Shown piece by piece: positions 18,189 through 27,409 of a stretch of DNA of 64,000 bases (position 1 is the first letter of the stretch; each line of letters opens with the position of its first letter). The position numbers were made by a program, and so were the translations under genes. The notes under the pieces are model-generated. The model made no database searches, was not told where the DNA came from, and saw only the letters and a program-made list of their open reading frames with translations. This DNA comes from Burkholderia sp. Leaf177 (lineage in GTDB: Bacteria > Pseudomonadota > Gammaproteobacteria > Burkholderiales > Burkholderiaceae), in assembly GCF_001424345.1 (NCBI RefSeq), contig NZ_LMPF01000024.1, forward strand, positions 1 to 64,000. Direction: 5' to 3'.

Positions 18189-19604
18189 TTAGTCGCGCTC
18201 GAACAGCGCGATGGATTCAACGTGCGAAGTATGCGGGAACATGTTCATCACGCCGGCGCCCTTCAGCCGGTAGCCCGCCTCGCTCACGAGGACGCTGGCG
18301 TCGCGGGCGAGCGTTGCCGGGTTGCATGACACATACACAATGCGCTCAGGCATCAATTCGCGATCGCCGTTCTGCGCCAGTTCCGCAAGCGCCTTCGATA
18401 CAGCGAGCGCACCATCGCGAGGTGGATCGATAAGGTATTTGTCGAAGCGGCCGAGCGCGCGAAGATCTTCCGCCGTGACTTCGAACAGGTTTCGGCATGC
18501 GAACGATGTATGGCCGTCCACACCGTTCGCCTTTGCGTTTTCAAGCGCGCGTTGAGTGAGATCCTCACTACCCTCAATGCCAACTACCTCATGCGCCACT
18601 CGTGCAAGCGGCAGCGTGAAATTTCCGATACCGCAAAACAGATCCAGCACACGGTCCGTGCGCGAGGCCGCCAGCAACCGCAGCGCGCGGCTGACAAGTA
18701 CACGGTTGATCTGATGATTGACCTGAGTGAAATCAGTGGGTTTGAACTGCATCCGGATATTAAATTCCGGCAGCGTGTACGCCAGTTCGCGTTCGACTGG
18801 ATGAAACGGATAAGCCGTCTCGGGCCCTTTCGGCTGCAGCCAGAATTGGATACCGTGTTTGTCGGCGAAATCACGTACTAGCGTTTCGTCGGCTTCGGTC
18901 AAAGGATCGAGAATCCGCAGTACCAGTGCCGTGATCTCCGCGCCAACAGCCACTTCGATTTGCGGCAGACGATCGCGAATGGAAAGATCCTGGACGAGCT
19001 TGCGAAGTGGCATCAGCAACGCCGACACTTGCGGAGTCAGCACGTCACACGTTGGCATGTCGGCGACGAATTCGCTTTTCTTCTCGTGAAACCCGACAAG
19101 CGCACCGCCCTTCCCAGCAATCAGCCGGACAGACAACCGCGCCCGATAGCGATATCCCCACGAAGGCCCGTGAATCGGCCGGTAGATGGTCTCGGCATTC
19201 AGCTTCCCAATGTGTTCAAGGTTGTCCTCGAGCACTCGCTGCTTGACCGCGATTTGCGCGCGAACGTCGAGATGCTGCATTGAACAGCCACCGCACTTGC
19301 TGAAATAAGGGCATTTGGGACGCGTGCGCATCACGCTTTCACGCAGCACCTTGACCAACAGACCATTTTCGAAAGCCGCTTTCCGGCGAAAAGTCGCATA
19401 CGAAACACGTTCGCCCGGCAGCGCACCTTCCACGAAAACAACTTTGCCCGCCGAGCCATCTTCCATGGCCGTACGGCCGACGCCCTGGGCCTCCATATCG
19501 AGCGATTTGATTTCGATCTCAACCGGTGCGGCCGTGGGGTCAAGCGGAACGATTCGCGCCGGCATGCTCCAGCGGCGATTGGATTTTTTACGAGCGCGAG
19601 GCAC
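18189..19604 (-). CDS. rlmD: 23S rRNA (uracil-1939 C5)-methyltransferase RlmD
   Basis: Methylates U1939 of 23S rRNA using SAM. 471 residues: an N-terminal TRAM RNA-binding domain, an iron-sulfur site (CPYFSKCGGC near residue 97, with a further cysteine earlier or later), a Rossmann methyltransferase domain with DLFCGIGNFTLPLA, and the nucleophilic cysteine in YVSCNPATLARD. Start ATG 19604 gives a basic lead (MPRARKKSNRRW); an internal ATG (MPARIVPLD) is an alternative. It ends just inside the shared terminator. Confidence 0.95.
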   Translation of the reverse strand: MPRARKKSNRRWSMPARIVPLDPTAAPVEIEIKSLDMEAQGVGRTAMEDGSAGKVVFVEGALPGERVSYATFRRKAAFENGLLVKVLRESVMRTRPKCPYFSKCGGCSMQHLDVRAQIAVKQRVLEDNLEHIGKLNAETIYRPIHGPSWGYRYRARLSVRLIAGKGGALVGFHEKKSEFVADMPTCDVLTPQVSALLMPLRKLVQDLSIRDRLPQIEVAVGAEITALVLRILDPLTEADETLVRDFADKHGIQFWLQPKGPETAYPFHPVERELAYTLPEFNIRMQFKPTDFTQVNHQINRVLVSRALRLLAASRTDRVLDLFCGIGNFTLPLARVAHEVVGIEGSEDLTQRALENAKANGVDGHTSFACRNLFEVTAEDLRALGRFDKYLIDPPRDGALAVSKALAELAQNGDRELMPERIVYVSCNPATLARDASVLVSEAGYRLKGAGVMNMFPHTSHVESIALFERD

Positions 19605-19697
19605 CTGCGGACTTCCTGACTGATATTTAAACTGCGATGGGGAACGACGTCGAAGCGAAGAATTGTAAACGATGCGGCCCGGGCTTCCCGTGAGAGA

Positions 19698-20474
19698 TCA
19701 GCTTCCGAACGCCGAAAGGTATTCCGCCCAGTGCGGGGCCGGTTCAAGCGCCAAAGCGTTTTTCACGACGTTGATTTCGTCCGCATATTCTTCCTGCGAA
19801 AATCCGCCGCGCATCAACTGGAACCGGCAGTACATCAGATAGGTATTGACCACGTCGGTCTCGCAATAATTGCGGATTTCGTCGAGCCGCCCTTCTGAGA
19901 ACGCCTGCCAGACCTTACCGCCGTCCATGCCGAGTTTCCCGGGGAAACCGCATAGCTTCGCTAGTGCGTCCAAAGGGGCGTTCGCGCGAGCCTGGTACAT
20001 CGCGAGCACGTCCATGAGATCGGTATGGCGCGCGTGATAGCGACTGATGTAGTTGTTATAGCGAAATTCGCGATCATCGTTGCCGAGGTCCCAGTATCGG
20101 GATGCCGCGACGCCGTGAATCATCGCGCGATAGTGCAACACGGGCAGGTCGAACCCGCCGCCATTCCACGATACAAGCTGCGGCGTGTATTTCTCGATCA
20201 CTCGAAAAAACGACTGGATCAATGCGGCTTCCGAGTCGGTTGTAGTACCGAGCGAGCGCACCCGAAACCCCGTGTTGTCGCGGAACACGCACGAGATGGC
20301 GGCAATGCGCTGCAAGTGGTGCGGCAGGAAGTCATTGCCTACACGTTCGCGACGCGCGGCGAACGCGTACTCGGCGACTTCAGCGTCGGTCAGTGTGGCC
20401 GGAAGATCTTCGAGACGGCGAATACCGTCGACATCGGGAATCGTCTCGATGTCGAAAACGAGAATGGGTGTCAT
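19698..20474 (-). CDS. Predicted 3'-5' exonuclease (PolB-like DnaQ fold)
   Basis: A 258-residue stand-alone nuclease of the DEDD superfamily related to the proofreading domain of DNA polymerase B. Visible motifs are ExoI (VFDIETIPD, residues ~4-12), ExoII (SWNGGGFDLPVLHYRA) and ExoIII (YCETDVVNTYLMY), the latter of the DEDDy type. Start ATG 20474 (MTPILVFDIET) is preferred to an upstream in-frame start at 20534, because ExoI begins within the first ten residues in this family. It follows rpoS on the same strand with 63 bases between. Substrate and role are not known. Confidence 0.88.
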   Translation of the reverse strand: MTPILVFDIETIPDVDGIRRLEDLPATLTDAEVAEYAFAARRERVGNDFLPHHLQRIAAISCVFRDNTGFRVRSLGTTTDSEAALIQSFFRVIEKYTPQLVSWNGGGFDLPVLHYRAMIHGVAASRYWDLGNDDREFRYNNYISRYHARHTDLMDVLAMYQARANAPLDALAKLCGFPGKLGMDGGKVWQAFSEGRLDEIRNYCETDVVNTYLMYCRFQLMRGGFSQEEYADEINVVKNALALEPAPHWAEYLSAFGS

Positions 20475-20537
20475 TGCTTGATTGGATGCTGCGTTTTTAA
20501 AGAAAGCGCTGACCGGGCCGTCGTCTGATACCAACGG

Positions 20538-21629
20538 CTAAAGCACGGCGTCTTTGCGTACACCGTTCGATGCAAAAAAGCGCTTCAGCCTTACAAGCGC
20601 TTCTTGCTGAATCTGGCGTACACGTTCGCGCGTCAGGCCCATTTCGTCGGCGAGTTCTTCGAGCGTGGCCGGCTCGATGTGATTCAAGCCAAACCGACGC
20701 TCTATGACATGACGATGTTTGTCGGAAAGACGCGAAAGCCAGAGTTTTGTAAGCGTTTCCAGTTCGCGATGCTGAACTTCGGAATCGGGCGACTGGCTGG
20801 CGTCGTCGGATAGCAAGTCGAGCAGGCTACTTGCCGGATCGAGATCCAGCGGCGCGTCCAGCGAAGCCGTGTGCTCGTTCAGCGCGAGGATGTCGGTAAC
20901 TTCTTCAGGCGTCTTGCCGGTGAGATGCGCGATGTCGTCAATGCTTGCATCGCGCCTGTCAGGTGCAATTGCGGCCGTCGAGTTCGCAGAGCTTTTTTCG
21001 AGATGACGTTTCGCGCGCAGAACCTGGTTCAACTCTCGGATCACGTGTACCGGCAAACGCACGGTGCGCGCCTGGTTCATGATCGCGCGCTCGATGCTCT
21101 GCCGAATCCACCACGTGGCATAGGTCGAAAACCGGAATCCGCGCGTGGGATCGAACTTTTCGATAGCGTGCATCAGCCCGAGATTGCCTTCTTCGATCAA
21201 ATCGAGCAACGGCACGCCGCGATTCAGATAACCCTTCGCGATGCTGACCACCAGCCGTAAATTGCGTTCGATCATCACCTGCCGCGCCTCGAATTCGCCG
21301 GCTTTCGCGAGGCGCGAATAGCGCTGCTCTTCTTCAACGGTCAGAAGCGGCTTTACACTGATCCGATTCAGGTAATGCTGAATGGTGTCGGCGGTAAGTT
21401 CAGCTTGCAAAATCGACTTGAAATCGTCGACGTCGGGCGCGGAATCGTTTGCGCCCTCCGCTGTTTCCTTGCCGTTTGTTGCGCCGTCTTCGTCGTTATC
21501 CAATTCGGCTTCAGCCGTTTCGGATTCCGATTCGTCAGCGTGATTCGAAGCGCCGTCTTCCACCGTTGTCTGCGTGGGTCTGATTAAATCAGTCTCGGCT
21601 TGCGGCGGGAGGCGCTTCGATTTAGGCAT
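20538..21629 (-). CDS. rpoS: RNA polymerase sigma factor RpoS
   Basis: Master sigma factor of stationary phase and general stress. 363 residues; sigma-70 region 1.2 (DTIQHYLNRISVKPLLTVEE), region 2 (RNLRLVVSIAKGYLNRGVPLLDLI... and FSTYATWWIRQSIERAI), region 3, and region 4.2 helix-turn-helix (LEELADEMGLTRERVRQIQ). An acidic N-terminal stretch of about 80 residues (rich in E, D, N) is longer than in E. coli RpoS. It lies 11 bases after nlpD; in E. coli the main rpoS promoter is inside nlpD, which is likely here too. Confidence 0.95.
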   Translation of the reverse strand: MPKSKRLPPQAETDLIRPTQTTVEDGASNHADESESETAEAELDNDEDGATNGKETAEGANDSAPDVDDFKSILQAELTADTIQHYLNRISVKPLLTVEEEQRYSRLAKAGEFEARQVMIERNLRLVVSIAKGYLNRGVPLLDLIEEGNLGLMHAIEKFDPTRGFRFSTYATWWIRQSIERAIMNQARTVRLPVHVIRELNQVLRAKRHLEKSSANSTAAIAPDRRDASIDDIAHLTGKTPEEVTDILALNEHTASLDAPLDLDPASSLLDLLSDDASQSPDSEVQHRELETLTKLWLSRLSDKHRHVIERRFGLNHIEPATLEELADEMGLTRERVRQIQQEALVRLKRFFASNGVRKDAVL

Positions 21630-21640
21630 GGTGATTTCGC

Positions 21641-22603
21641 TTATTGCGGCGGCAAATACGTCAGAGGGTCGACAGGTTTGCCCTGCCGGCGAACTTCGAA
21701 ATGCAACATCACACGGTCCGAATCGCTATTGCCCATTTCGGCGATCTTCTGCCCTTTTGTCACCGCGTCACCTTCTTTTACCATCAAAGCGCGGTTATGT
21801 GCGTACGCGGTCAGAAAAGTTGCGTCGTGCTTGATGATGATGAGATTACCGTATCCACGCAGACCGTTGCCGGAATAAACAACCCGTCCATCCGCCGATG
21901 CGTTAACCGGATCTCCCGGCGCGCCGCCAATGTTGACGCCCTTGTTCTTGGCGTCGTCGAACGTGCCGAGAATCGGTCCGCGCGCCGGCCAGATGAACGA
22001 TGGCTGCGCCGGCGGTGCCGCTGTTGCGCCGTTATCGATTCCGGTTGCGGGCTGATTCAATGCCAGTCCGGGCGCGGTGCCAGATAGCGGCGGTTGCGGT
22101 GTTCCCATGCCGGACGACGAACCATAAGCCGGCGCCTGCGGCAACGTTGCGCTGTTTGCACCATACGTGTTCGTCAACGGCTGAGCCTGTACCCCGCCGC
22201 CCACGATCGGCGCGGTAGAAACGCCCGGCGTTGCGGCGGCCAGATTCGCGCCCGGAGGCGCTACACGCAGCAGTTGATCAACTTCGATCTGATTCGGGTT
22301 CGTCATGTTGTTCCACGACGCAATATCCCGATAATTCTGACCGTTTTCCAGCGCAATCCGGTATAGGGTGTCACCCGGTTTCACACGGTAATAACCAGGC
22401 GGCGGCGGACCCGGCGGCAGGACGGCGCCATCTTGCGCCGCTTGCGTGCCAATCGCGCCGCCGGTTCGGTCGACGACGGGCGCATTGTCCATCCGTGTCG
22501 CGCAGGCCGCCAGCACGGACAGCGCCGCGACACACACCATGCGCTGAACCGCGGTCAAACCAGGGTTCGCGCTCACTTCTCGTTTAGCACGCAACATACT
22601 CAT
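21641..22603 (-). CDS. nlpD: NlpD-like LysM/M23 lipoprotein (amidase activator)
   Basis: Outer-membrane lipoprotein that activates the cell-division amidase AmiC. About 320 residues: lipobox LAAC (cysteine ~34), a LysM peptidoglycan-binding domain (YYRVKPGDTLYRIALENGQ), a Pro/Gly/Ala-rich linker and a C-terminal M23/LytM domain. The LytM metal ligands are degenerate: the usual H...D pair is missing from KNKGVNIGGAP and the HxH motif reads MLHFE, as expected for an activator rather than an enzyme. Starts are uncertain: TTG 22612 overlaps the pcm stop and has GGAG close by; ATG 22603 or 22597 are alternatives. Confidence 0.9.
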   Translation of the reverse strand: MSMLRAKREVSANPGLTAVQRMVCVAALSVLAACATRMDNAPVVDRTGGAIGTQAAQDGAVLPPGPPPPGYYRVKPGDTLYRIALENGQNYRDIASWNNMTNPNQIEVDQLLRVAPPGANLAAATPGVSTAPIVGGGVQAQPLTNTYGANSATLPQAPAYGSSSGMGTPQPPLSGTAPGLALNQPATGIDNGATAAPPAQPSFIWPARGPILGTFDDAKNKGVNIGGAPGDPVNASADGRVVYSGNGLRGYGNLIIIKHDATFLTAYAHNRALMVKEGDAVTKGQKIAEMGNSDSDRVMLHFEVRRQGKPVDPLTYLPPQ

Positions 22604-22608
22604 CGGTG

Positions 22609-23772
22609 TCAAATCACTCCGGATTTTAAAGGTACAAAGAAAACCCGATCAAGCTGCGACTCGCGCCATTGCGTGGGCGAAACGCGCTCGACGAGCGTCA
22701 GTATTTGCGCTTGCGCCGTTTGCGATCCGACCGGCGCAACCAGCCTGCCGCCCACAGCGAGTTGATCGAGCAGCGCCTGCGGGACATCGAGTCCCGCGCA
22801 CGCTATGACGATGGCGTCGAACGGCGCTGCCGCCGGCAGTCCGAGCCTGCCATCACCGTAATGCAAACGGATGTTCGGTACGCGCAGCGGGCGCAAATTC
22901 AACTTCGCGCGCTCCGACAACGGCCGAATCCGCTCGATGGAATACACATCGGTGGCGACTTGCGACAACACGGCCGCCTGATAACCACAGCCAGTGCCAA
23001 TCTCCAGCACGTTCTTCAGGGCGCGCCCCGCAGCAACCAATTCGATCATTCTCGCGACAACCGACGGTTTCGAGATTGTCTGGTGATGGCCGATCGGCAA
23101 CGCCGCGTCTTCATAGGCCTGCGCCGCGAGCCCCGGATCGACGAACATATGACGCGGCACCGCCGACATTGCCGCCAGCACTCGCGGGTCCGTGATGCCG
23201 TTTGCGCGCAACCGCTCGACCATGCGCTCGCGCACCCGTGCCGACGTCAGCGCATGCGTGCTCCCCTGCGCGCCGTGAAGCGTTGTCTTGCGAGCGGTAC
23301 GGAGCTTGTCGTCTGGCGGCTGCTTCGGCTTGGACTCTGGCGCTGCGTGAATCTTCGCACTCGCCGGCACGTCGCGCGTTTCATTCATTCGCGTGCCCGA
23401 ACGCAACGCCCCTGGCTGATGGTGAGTCACGACGGTGGATGGCTTCGGTGCAACATGCGGCTTTCCTGCTGCCGTTCCCGGAACACTGCCGGACTTGGCT
23501 ACTACATTAGCCTTCGAACCTGGATGAAGCGCACCGGGCAATTTCGCGACCTTTCCGCCTGCCGGTTTTAGCGTGGCGGCGGCGCCGGCTTTATGCGCCG
23601 ATGAAGCCGGCCGCGCAGCGCCATTGCCGCCCGCGATCGACTTCAAAACCGGCTTGACGGTTGGCCTTCCGTCCGACTTGCCGCTTGCATCGGGACGCGC
23701 AACCGCTTTGCGCGGCTCGCGCACCAGATCGGCGAGCGCCAGCGGAAAGCGTTTTGCGCGTTCGTCCGTCAT
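22609..23772 (-). CDS. pcm: Protein-L-isoaspartate O-methyltransferase with long N-terminal extension
   Basis: Repairs isoaspartyl residues in aged proteins using SAM. The 387-residue product is much longer than the ~210-residue family core. The catalytic part is residues ~175-387 (MVERLRANGITDPRVLAAMSAV, VLEIGTGCGYQAAVLSQ). The first ~170 residues are rich in Ala, Lys, Pro and Gly and look disordered. ATG 23772 is in the overlap ATGA with the surE stop, so translation is likely coupled; another in-frame ATG far upstream at 24015 lies inside surE and is rejected. The extension seems to be part of the frame, with no stop or shift. Confidence 0.93.
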   Translation of the reverse strand: MTDERAKRFPLALADLVREPRKAVARPDASGKSDGRPTVKPVLKSIAGGNGAARPASSAHKAGAAATLKPAGGKVAKLPGALHPGSKANVVAKSGSVPGTAAGKPHVAPKPSTVVTHHQPGALRSGTRMNETRDVPASAKIHAAPESKPKQPPDDKLRTARKTTLHGAQGSTHALTSARVRERMVERLRANGITDPRVLAAMSAVPRHMFVDPGLAAQAYEDAALPIGHHQTISKPSVVARMIELVAAGRALKNVLEIGTGCGYQAAVLSQVATDVYSIERIRPLSERAKLNLRPLRVPNIRLHYGDGRLGLPAAAPFDAIVIACAGLDVPQALLDQLAVGGRLVAPVGSQTAQAQILTLVERVSPTQWRESQLDRVFFVPLKSGVI

Positions 23773-24527
23773 GAACGGCGGCTCCGCGCTTCCGCCCACT
23801 CGCGCGTGGCAGGCAACAGCTTGGTATGCGTGAGATCGAGTTGCAGCGGCGTGATTGAAACATGTCCGTTCGCAACAGCGTGAAAATCTGTGCCTTCGCT
23901 TGCATCGAGTGCATCGCCCGACGGCCCGATCCACCAGATCGGATTCCCGCGCGGGTCGATTTGCCGGATGACAGGCTGCGATGGATGACGCTTGCCAAGT
24001 CGCGTAATGCGCCACTCTCCCATCTCGTCATAAGGCAGACTCGGAATATTCACATTCAGCAACGGATGACCCGGCATGGGGTGCGCCAGAAAATGCGCAA
24101 CGATGTCGGCGGCAACGCGCGCTGCGTCGTCCAGATGCAACCAGTCGCGGCCAACCAGCGAAAACGCGATGGCCGGTACGCCGAACATGAAACCTTCGGT
24201 AGCCGCTGCCACCGTTCCCGAATAAAGCGTGTCCTCGCCCATGTTCTGGCCGTTATTGATTCCCGAAACGACCAGATCCGGCTGCTTCTCGAGCATGCCT
24301 GTCAGCGCGATATGCACGGAGTCGGTGGGCGTTCCGTTCACGTAGTTAAACCCGTTCGGCGCAGTGTGGATGGTGAGCGGGCGCGACAGCGTCAGCGAGT
24401 TCGAAGCACCGCTGCAATTCTGCTCCGGCGCCATGACCGTGACCTGTCCAAGCGGCTCCATGGCCGCGTGCAGCACGTTGAGCCCGCGGGCCAGATAACC
24501 GTCGTCGTTGCTGAGTAGGATTTGCAT
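23769..24527 (-). CDS. surE: 5'/3'-nucleotidase SurE
   Basis: Metal-dependent phosphatase acting on nucleoside 5' and 3' monophosphates and short polyphosphate, tied to stationary-phase survival. 252 residues beginning MQILLSNDDGYLARGL, which contains the DD metal ligands; SGINNGQNMGEDTLYSGTV is the second signature. ATG 24527 is chosen because the family starts with the NDDG strand; an upstream in-frame ATG at 24626 adds 33 unrelated residues. First gene of the surE-pcm-nlpD-rpoS unit. Confidence 0.96.
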   Translation of the reverse strand: MQILLSNDDGYLARGLNVLHAAMEPLGQVTVMAPEQNCSGASNSLTLSRPLTIHTAPNGFNYVNGTPTDSVHIALTGMLEKQPDLVVSGINNGQNMGEDTLYSGTVAAATEGFMFGVPAIAFSLVGRDWLHLDDAARVAADIVAHFLAHPMPGHPLLNVNIPSLPYDEMGEWRITRLGKRHPSQPVIRQIDPRGNPIWWIGPSGDALDASEGTDFHAVANGHVSITPLQLDLTHTKLLPATREWAEARSRRS

Positions 24528-24731
24528 TCGACGATTGTAACCGAGGAAACTGGGCATGCGGCCCCGCGGCGGAGCCCTCGGGCGAACGGCCAGGTTTTCC
24601 GTCAAATACATAATGTTTTCAAGCATCTTTGATGCGTTTTCTAGACCGAATGGCTAACGCGACGCCTTCAGGCGCACGCCCGAACGAGCTCGTTCTACAC
24701 TGGCACATCACAAATCTCAAAGCGAGACACC

Positions 24732-25706
24732 ATGCGCGCCATTCGATGCAACCAGTACGGACCGCCCGAATCACTCGTGCTCGAATCCTTGCCCGATCCG
24801 AGTCCGGGCGCGGACGAAGTGGTGATTGACGTTCGCGCGGCCAGCGTGAATTTCCCAGATGTCCTGATCGTCCAGAACAAATACCAGACGAAGCCCGAGT
24901 TGCCGTTTACGCCCGGTGCCGAATTCGCGGGCGTCGTGCGCGAGATTGGCGCGAACGTCCGGCGGCTGGAGGTCGGCATGCGGGTCGCGGCCTACACGGC
25001 GCAGGGCGCATTTGCCGAACACGCAGTGGCGCGCGAGGCGGCCTGCATCGCCCTGCCTGATGACATCGATTTTGCAAGTGCGTCGACCGTAACGCTGGCT
25101 TACGGAACGTCGCATCACGCGTTGGTCGACCGCGCCGCACTGAAAGCCGGCGAGACCTTGCTCGTCCTCGGAGCGGCCGGTGGCGTGGGTCTGGCAGCAG
25201 TGGAGATTGGCAAGGCGCTCGGAGCGCGCGTGATTGCGGCAGCTTCGAGCGCAGAAAAGCTCGCGATGTGCGTTGAACATGGAGCCGATGCGACCATCGA
25301 CTATTCGAACGAAAACCTGCGCGATCGCATCAAGGCGCTAACTGACGGGCGCGGGCCGGACGTCATCTACGATCCGGTCGGCGGCGAGTTTGCTGAGCCA
25401 GCTTTTCGCAGCATTGCATGGAGAGGCCGTTACCTGGTAGTGGGTTTCGCCAATGGCGAGATACCGAAGTTGGCACTCAATATGACGTTGCTGAAAGGCG
25501 CCAGCATAGTAGGCGTGTTTTGGGGCCAGCACGTGCAGCGCGAACCTGAGCTTGTGAGCGCAGCAATGCAGCAGATCTTTGGATGGATCGAGGAAGGCCT
25601 GCTCAAGCCGCATGTCACGAGACGTTATCCGCTTGAGCGGACGGCCGAGGCGCTAAGCGATATGGCGAGCCGGCGTGTATCGGGAAAGATCGTGATCGAG
25701 CCTTGA
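24732..25706 (+). CDS. NADPH:quinone oxidoreductase family protein (MDR superfamily)
   Basis: A 324-residue zinc-free medium-chain dehydrogenase/reductase, probably reducing quinones or enoyl compounds with NADPH. The N-terminal GroES-like domain (PGAEFAGVVREIGANV) is followed by the nucleotide-binding fold with LVLGAAGGVGLAAVEIGKALGARV near residues 142-165. No structural or catalytic zinc cysteines are present, consistent with quinone oxidoreductases. ATG 24732 begins MRAIRCNQYGPPESL. Diverges from surE and converges with the ABC permease gene, with only 11 bases between the stops and no clear terminator. The physiological substrate is unknown. Confidence 0.88.
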   Translation: MRAIRCNQYGPPESLVLESLPDPSPGADEVVIDVRAASVNFPDVLIVQNKYQTKPELPFTPGAEFAGVVREIGANVRRLEVGMRVAAYTAQGAFAEHAVAREAACIALPDDIDFASASTVTLAYGTSHHALVDRAALKAGETLLVLGAAGGVGLAAVEIGKALGARVIAAASSAEKLAMCVEHGADATIDYSNENLRDRIKALTDGRGPDVIYDPVGGEFAEPAFRSIAWRGRYLVVGFANGEIPKLALNMTLLKGASIVGVFWGQHVQREPELVSAAMQQIFGWIEEGLLKPHVTRRYPLERTAEALSDMASRRVSGKIVIEP

Positions 25707-25717
25707 GGAAAACAGCT

Positions 25718-26542
25718 TCACATTTTCTCGGTGTCGCCGGCGCTCGGCTGCCATTTCATCAGGCGGCGTTCAACGAGCGCAACGATTCCGTCGAGGATCA
25801 GCGCAAACGCCGTCAGCACCAGAATGCCAGCGAATACGGTGTTGATATCGAAGGTGCCTTCGGCTTGAAGGATCAGGTATCCGACACCCCGCGCGGAACC
25901 CAGATATTCGCCCACCACGGAGCCGACAAACGCAAGTCCCACCGATGTATGCAAGCTAGAAAATACCCAGCTCGTCGCGCTCGGCAGGTACACGTGCCGC
26001 AGTAACTGCTTGCGATTGGCACCAAGCATCCGCGCGTTGGCGAGCACGACCGGACTCACTTCCTTCACGCCCTGATAGACGTTAAAGAACACGATGAAAA
26101 ACACCAGTGTCACGCCGAGTGCCACCTTCGACCAGATTCCAAGCCCGAACCAGACGGCGAAGATCGGTGCGAGGATCACGCGCGGCATCGAGTTCGCGGC
26201 CTTGATGTATGGGTCGAAAAGCGCGCTCATCATCGGCGCCAAGGCGAGCCATAAACCAACGCCCAATCCGAAGACCGTTCCAATCACGAACGCGAGCACG
26301 GTTTCTATCAGCGTGACCCAGAGATGCACGTAGATCTCGCCGGTCGTGAACCACTGCCAGATGCGCAGCAACACCTTCTGCGGTTCACCGAAGAAGAATG
26401 CGGCCTTGCTGGAATCGTCGAAATAAAAAGCCGGCAACAGTGTCGGGCTGGTCAGCACATACCAGAGCACGAAGCACAGCACGAGCAGCAGCCATTGCCA
26501 CACAACCAGATTTGCGCGATTCGGGCGCAACGTTTTCCACAT
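25718..26542 (-). CDS. ABC transporter permease, NitT/TauT (SsuC-like) family
   Basis: Membrane subunit of an importer. 274 residues with about six membrane helices (first at ~15-35, LVVWQWLLLVLCFVLWYVL) and the BPD_transp_1 EAA loop around ANARMLGANRKQLLRHVYLPSA. It follows the ATPase gene by 36 bases and completes a three-gene set with the binding protein at 27410. Families of this type carry sulfonates, nitrate, taurine, riboflavin/thiamine precursors or aromatic acids; the sequence alone does not decide which. Confidence 0.9.
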   Translation of the reverse strand: MWKTLRPNRANLVVWQWLLLVLCFVLWYVLTSPTLLPAFYFDDSSKAAFFFGEPQKVLLRIWQWFTTGEIYVHLWVTLIETVLAFVIGTVFGLGVGLWLALAPMMSALFDPYIKAANSMPRVILAPIFAVWFGLGIWSKVALGVTLVFFIVFFNVYQGVKEVSPVVLANARMLGANRKQLLRHVYLPSATSWVFSSLHTSVGLAFVGSVVGEYLGSARGVGYLILQAEGTFDINTVFAGILVLTAFALILDGIVALVERRLMKWQPSAGDTEKM

Positions 26543-26578
26543 GATGGGTCTGCTCTTCTTGGCGGATTGCTTGTCGAT

Positions 26579-27406
26579 TTAAACAGCGGTGAGCTGTTGC
26601 TTGTAGCCTTTCAGGACCTCTTCCCGCAGCACAGACCAGATCTGCGCGTGCAGTTCGACAAAGCGCGGATGCGCGCGAATTTCCGCCACGTCGCGCGGCC
26701 GAGGCAAGTCGATCACGAATTCACCGATCGGATGCGTGCCTGGCCCGGCCGACAGCACCACTACGCGATCGGACAACGAAATGGCTTCGTCCAGGTCGTG
26801 CGTGATGAAGAGCACAGCTTTACGCTTGGCAGCCCAAAGATCGAGCAACTCGTTTTCCATGAGTTGGCGCGTCTGGATATCGAGTGCGGAAAACGGCTCG
26901 TCCATCAGGATGATGTCGGGATCAAGAATCAACGTTTGCGCCATGCCGACGCGCTTGCGCATGCCGCCCGACAGTTGATGGGGATACCGGTCGCCAAAAC
27001 CGCCGAGACCAACGCGTTTCAGCCACTCCTCGCCTTTCGCGCGCGCTTCGTCTTTCGGCACGCCGCGAAAAGACAAACCGGCTGTGACATTGTCGAGCGC
27101 GGAGCGCCACGGCATCAGCGCTTCGGCCTGGAACATATATCCGGCGCGGCGATTGATCCCGTTGAGCTCGGTTCCAAAGACGTTGACCGTGCCCGACGAT
27201 GGCGTAAGCAAACCCGCGCCCACGTTCAGCAGTGTGGACTTGCCGCACCCCGTCGGGCCGACGACCGAGACGAACTCCCCGGGCGCAACGCGCAACGTGG
27301 TTTCCTTGACCGCCGTGTAGCGCGAGCTGCGGTCATCGCGGGAGATGAACGTGCAGGTGACGTTTTCCAGCGCGAGCGCGGGAACGGCTGTGGTTGCTCG
27401 CTGCAT
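26579..27406 (-). CDS. ABC transporter ATP-binding protein, NitT/TauT family
   Basis: ATPase subunit driving the importer encoded beside it. 275 residues with Walker A GPTGCGKST (~residue 50), the ABC signature LSGGMRKRVGMAQ, Walker B ILMDEPFSALD and the H-loop FITHDLDEAI. Start ATG 27406 lies 3 bases after the binding-protein stop, so the genes are translated from one message. GMRKR is typical of SsuB/TauB-type ATPases. Confidence 0.92.
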   Translation of the reverse strand: MQRATTAVPALALENVTCTFISRDDRSSRYTAVKETTLRVAPGEFVSVVGPTGCGKSTLLNVGAGLLTPSSGTVNVFGTELNGINRRAGYMFQAEALMPWRSALDNVTAGLSFRGVPKDEARAKGEEWLKRVGLGGFGDRYPHQLSGGMRKRVGMAQTLILDPDIILMDEPFSALDIQTRQLMENELLDLWAAKRKAVLFITHDLDEAISLSDRVVVLSAGPGTHPIGEFVIDLPRPRDVAEIRAHPRFVELHAQIWSVLREEVLKGYKQQLTAV

Positions 27407-27409
27407 CGG

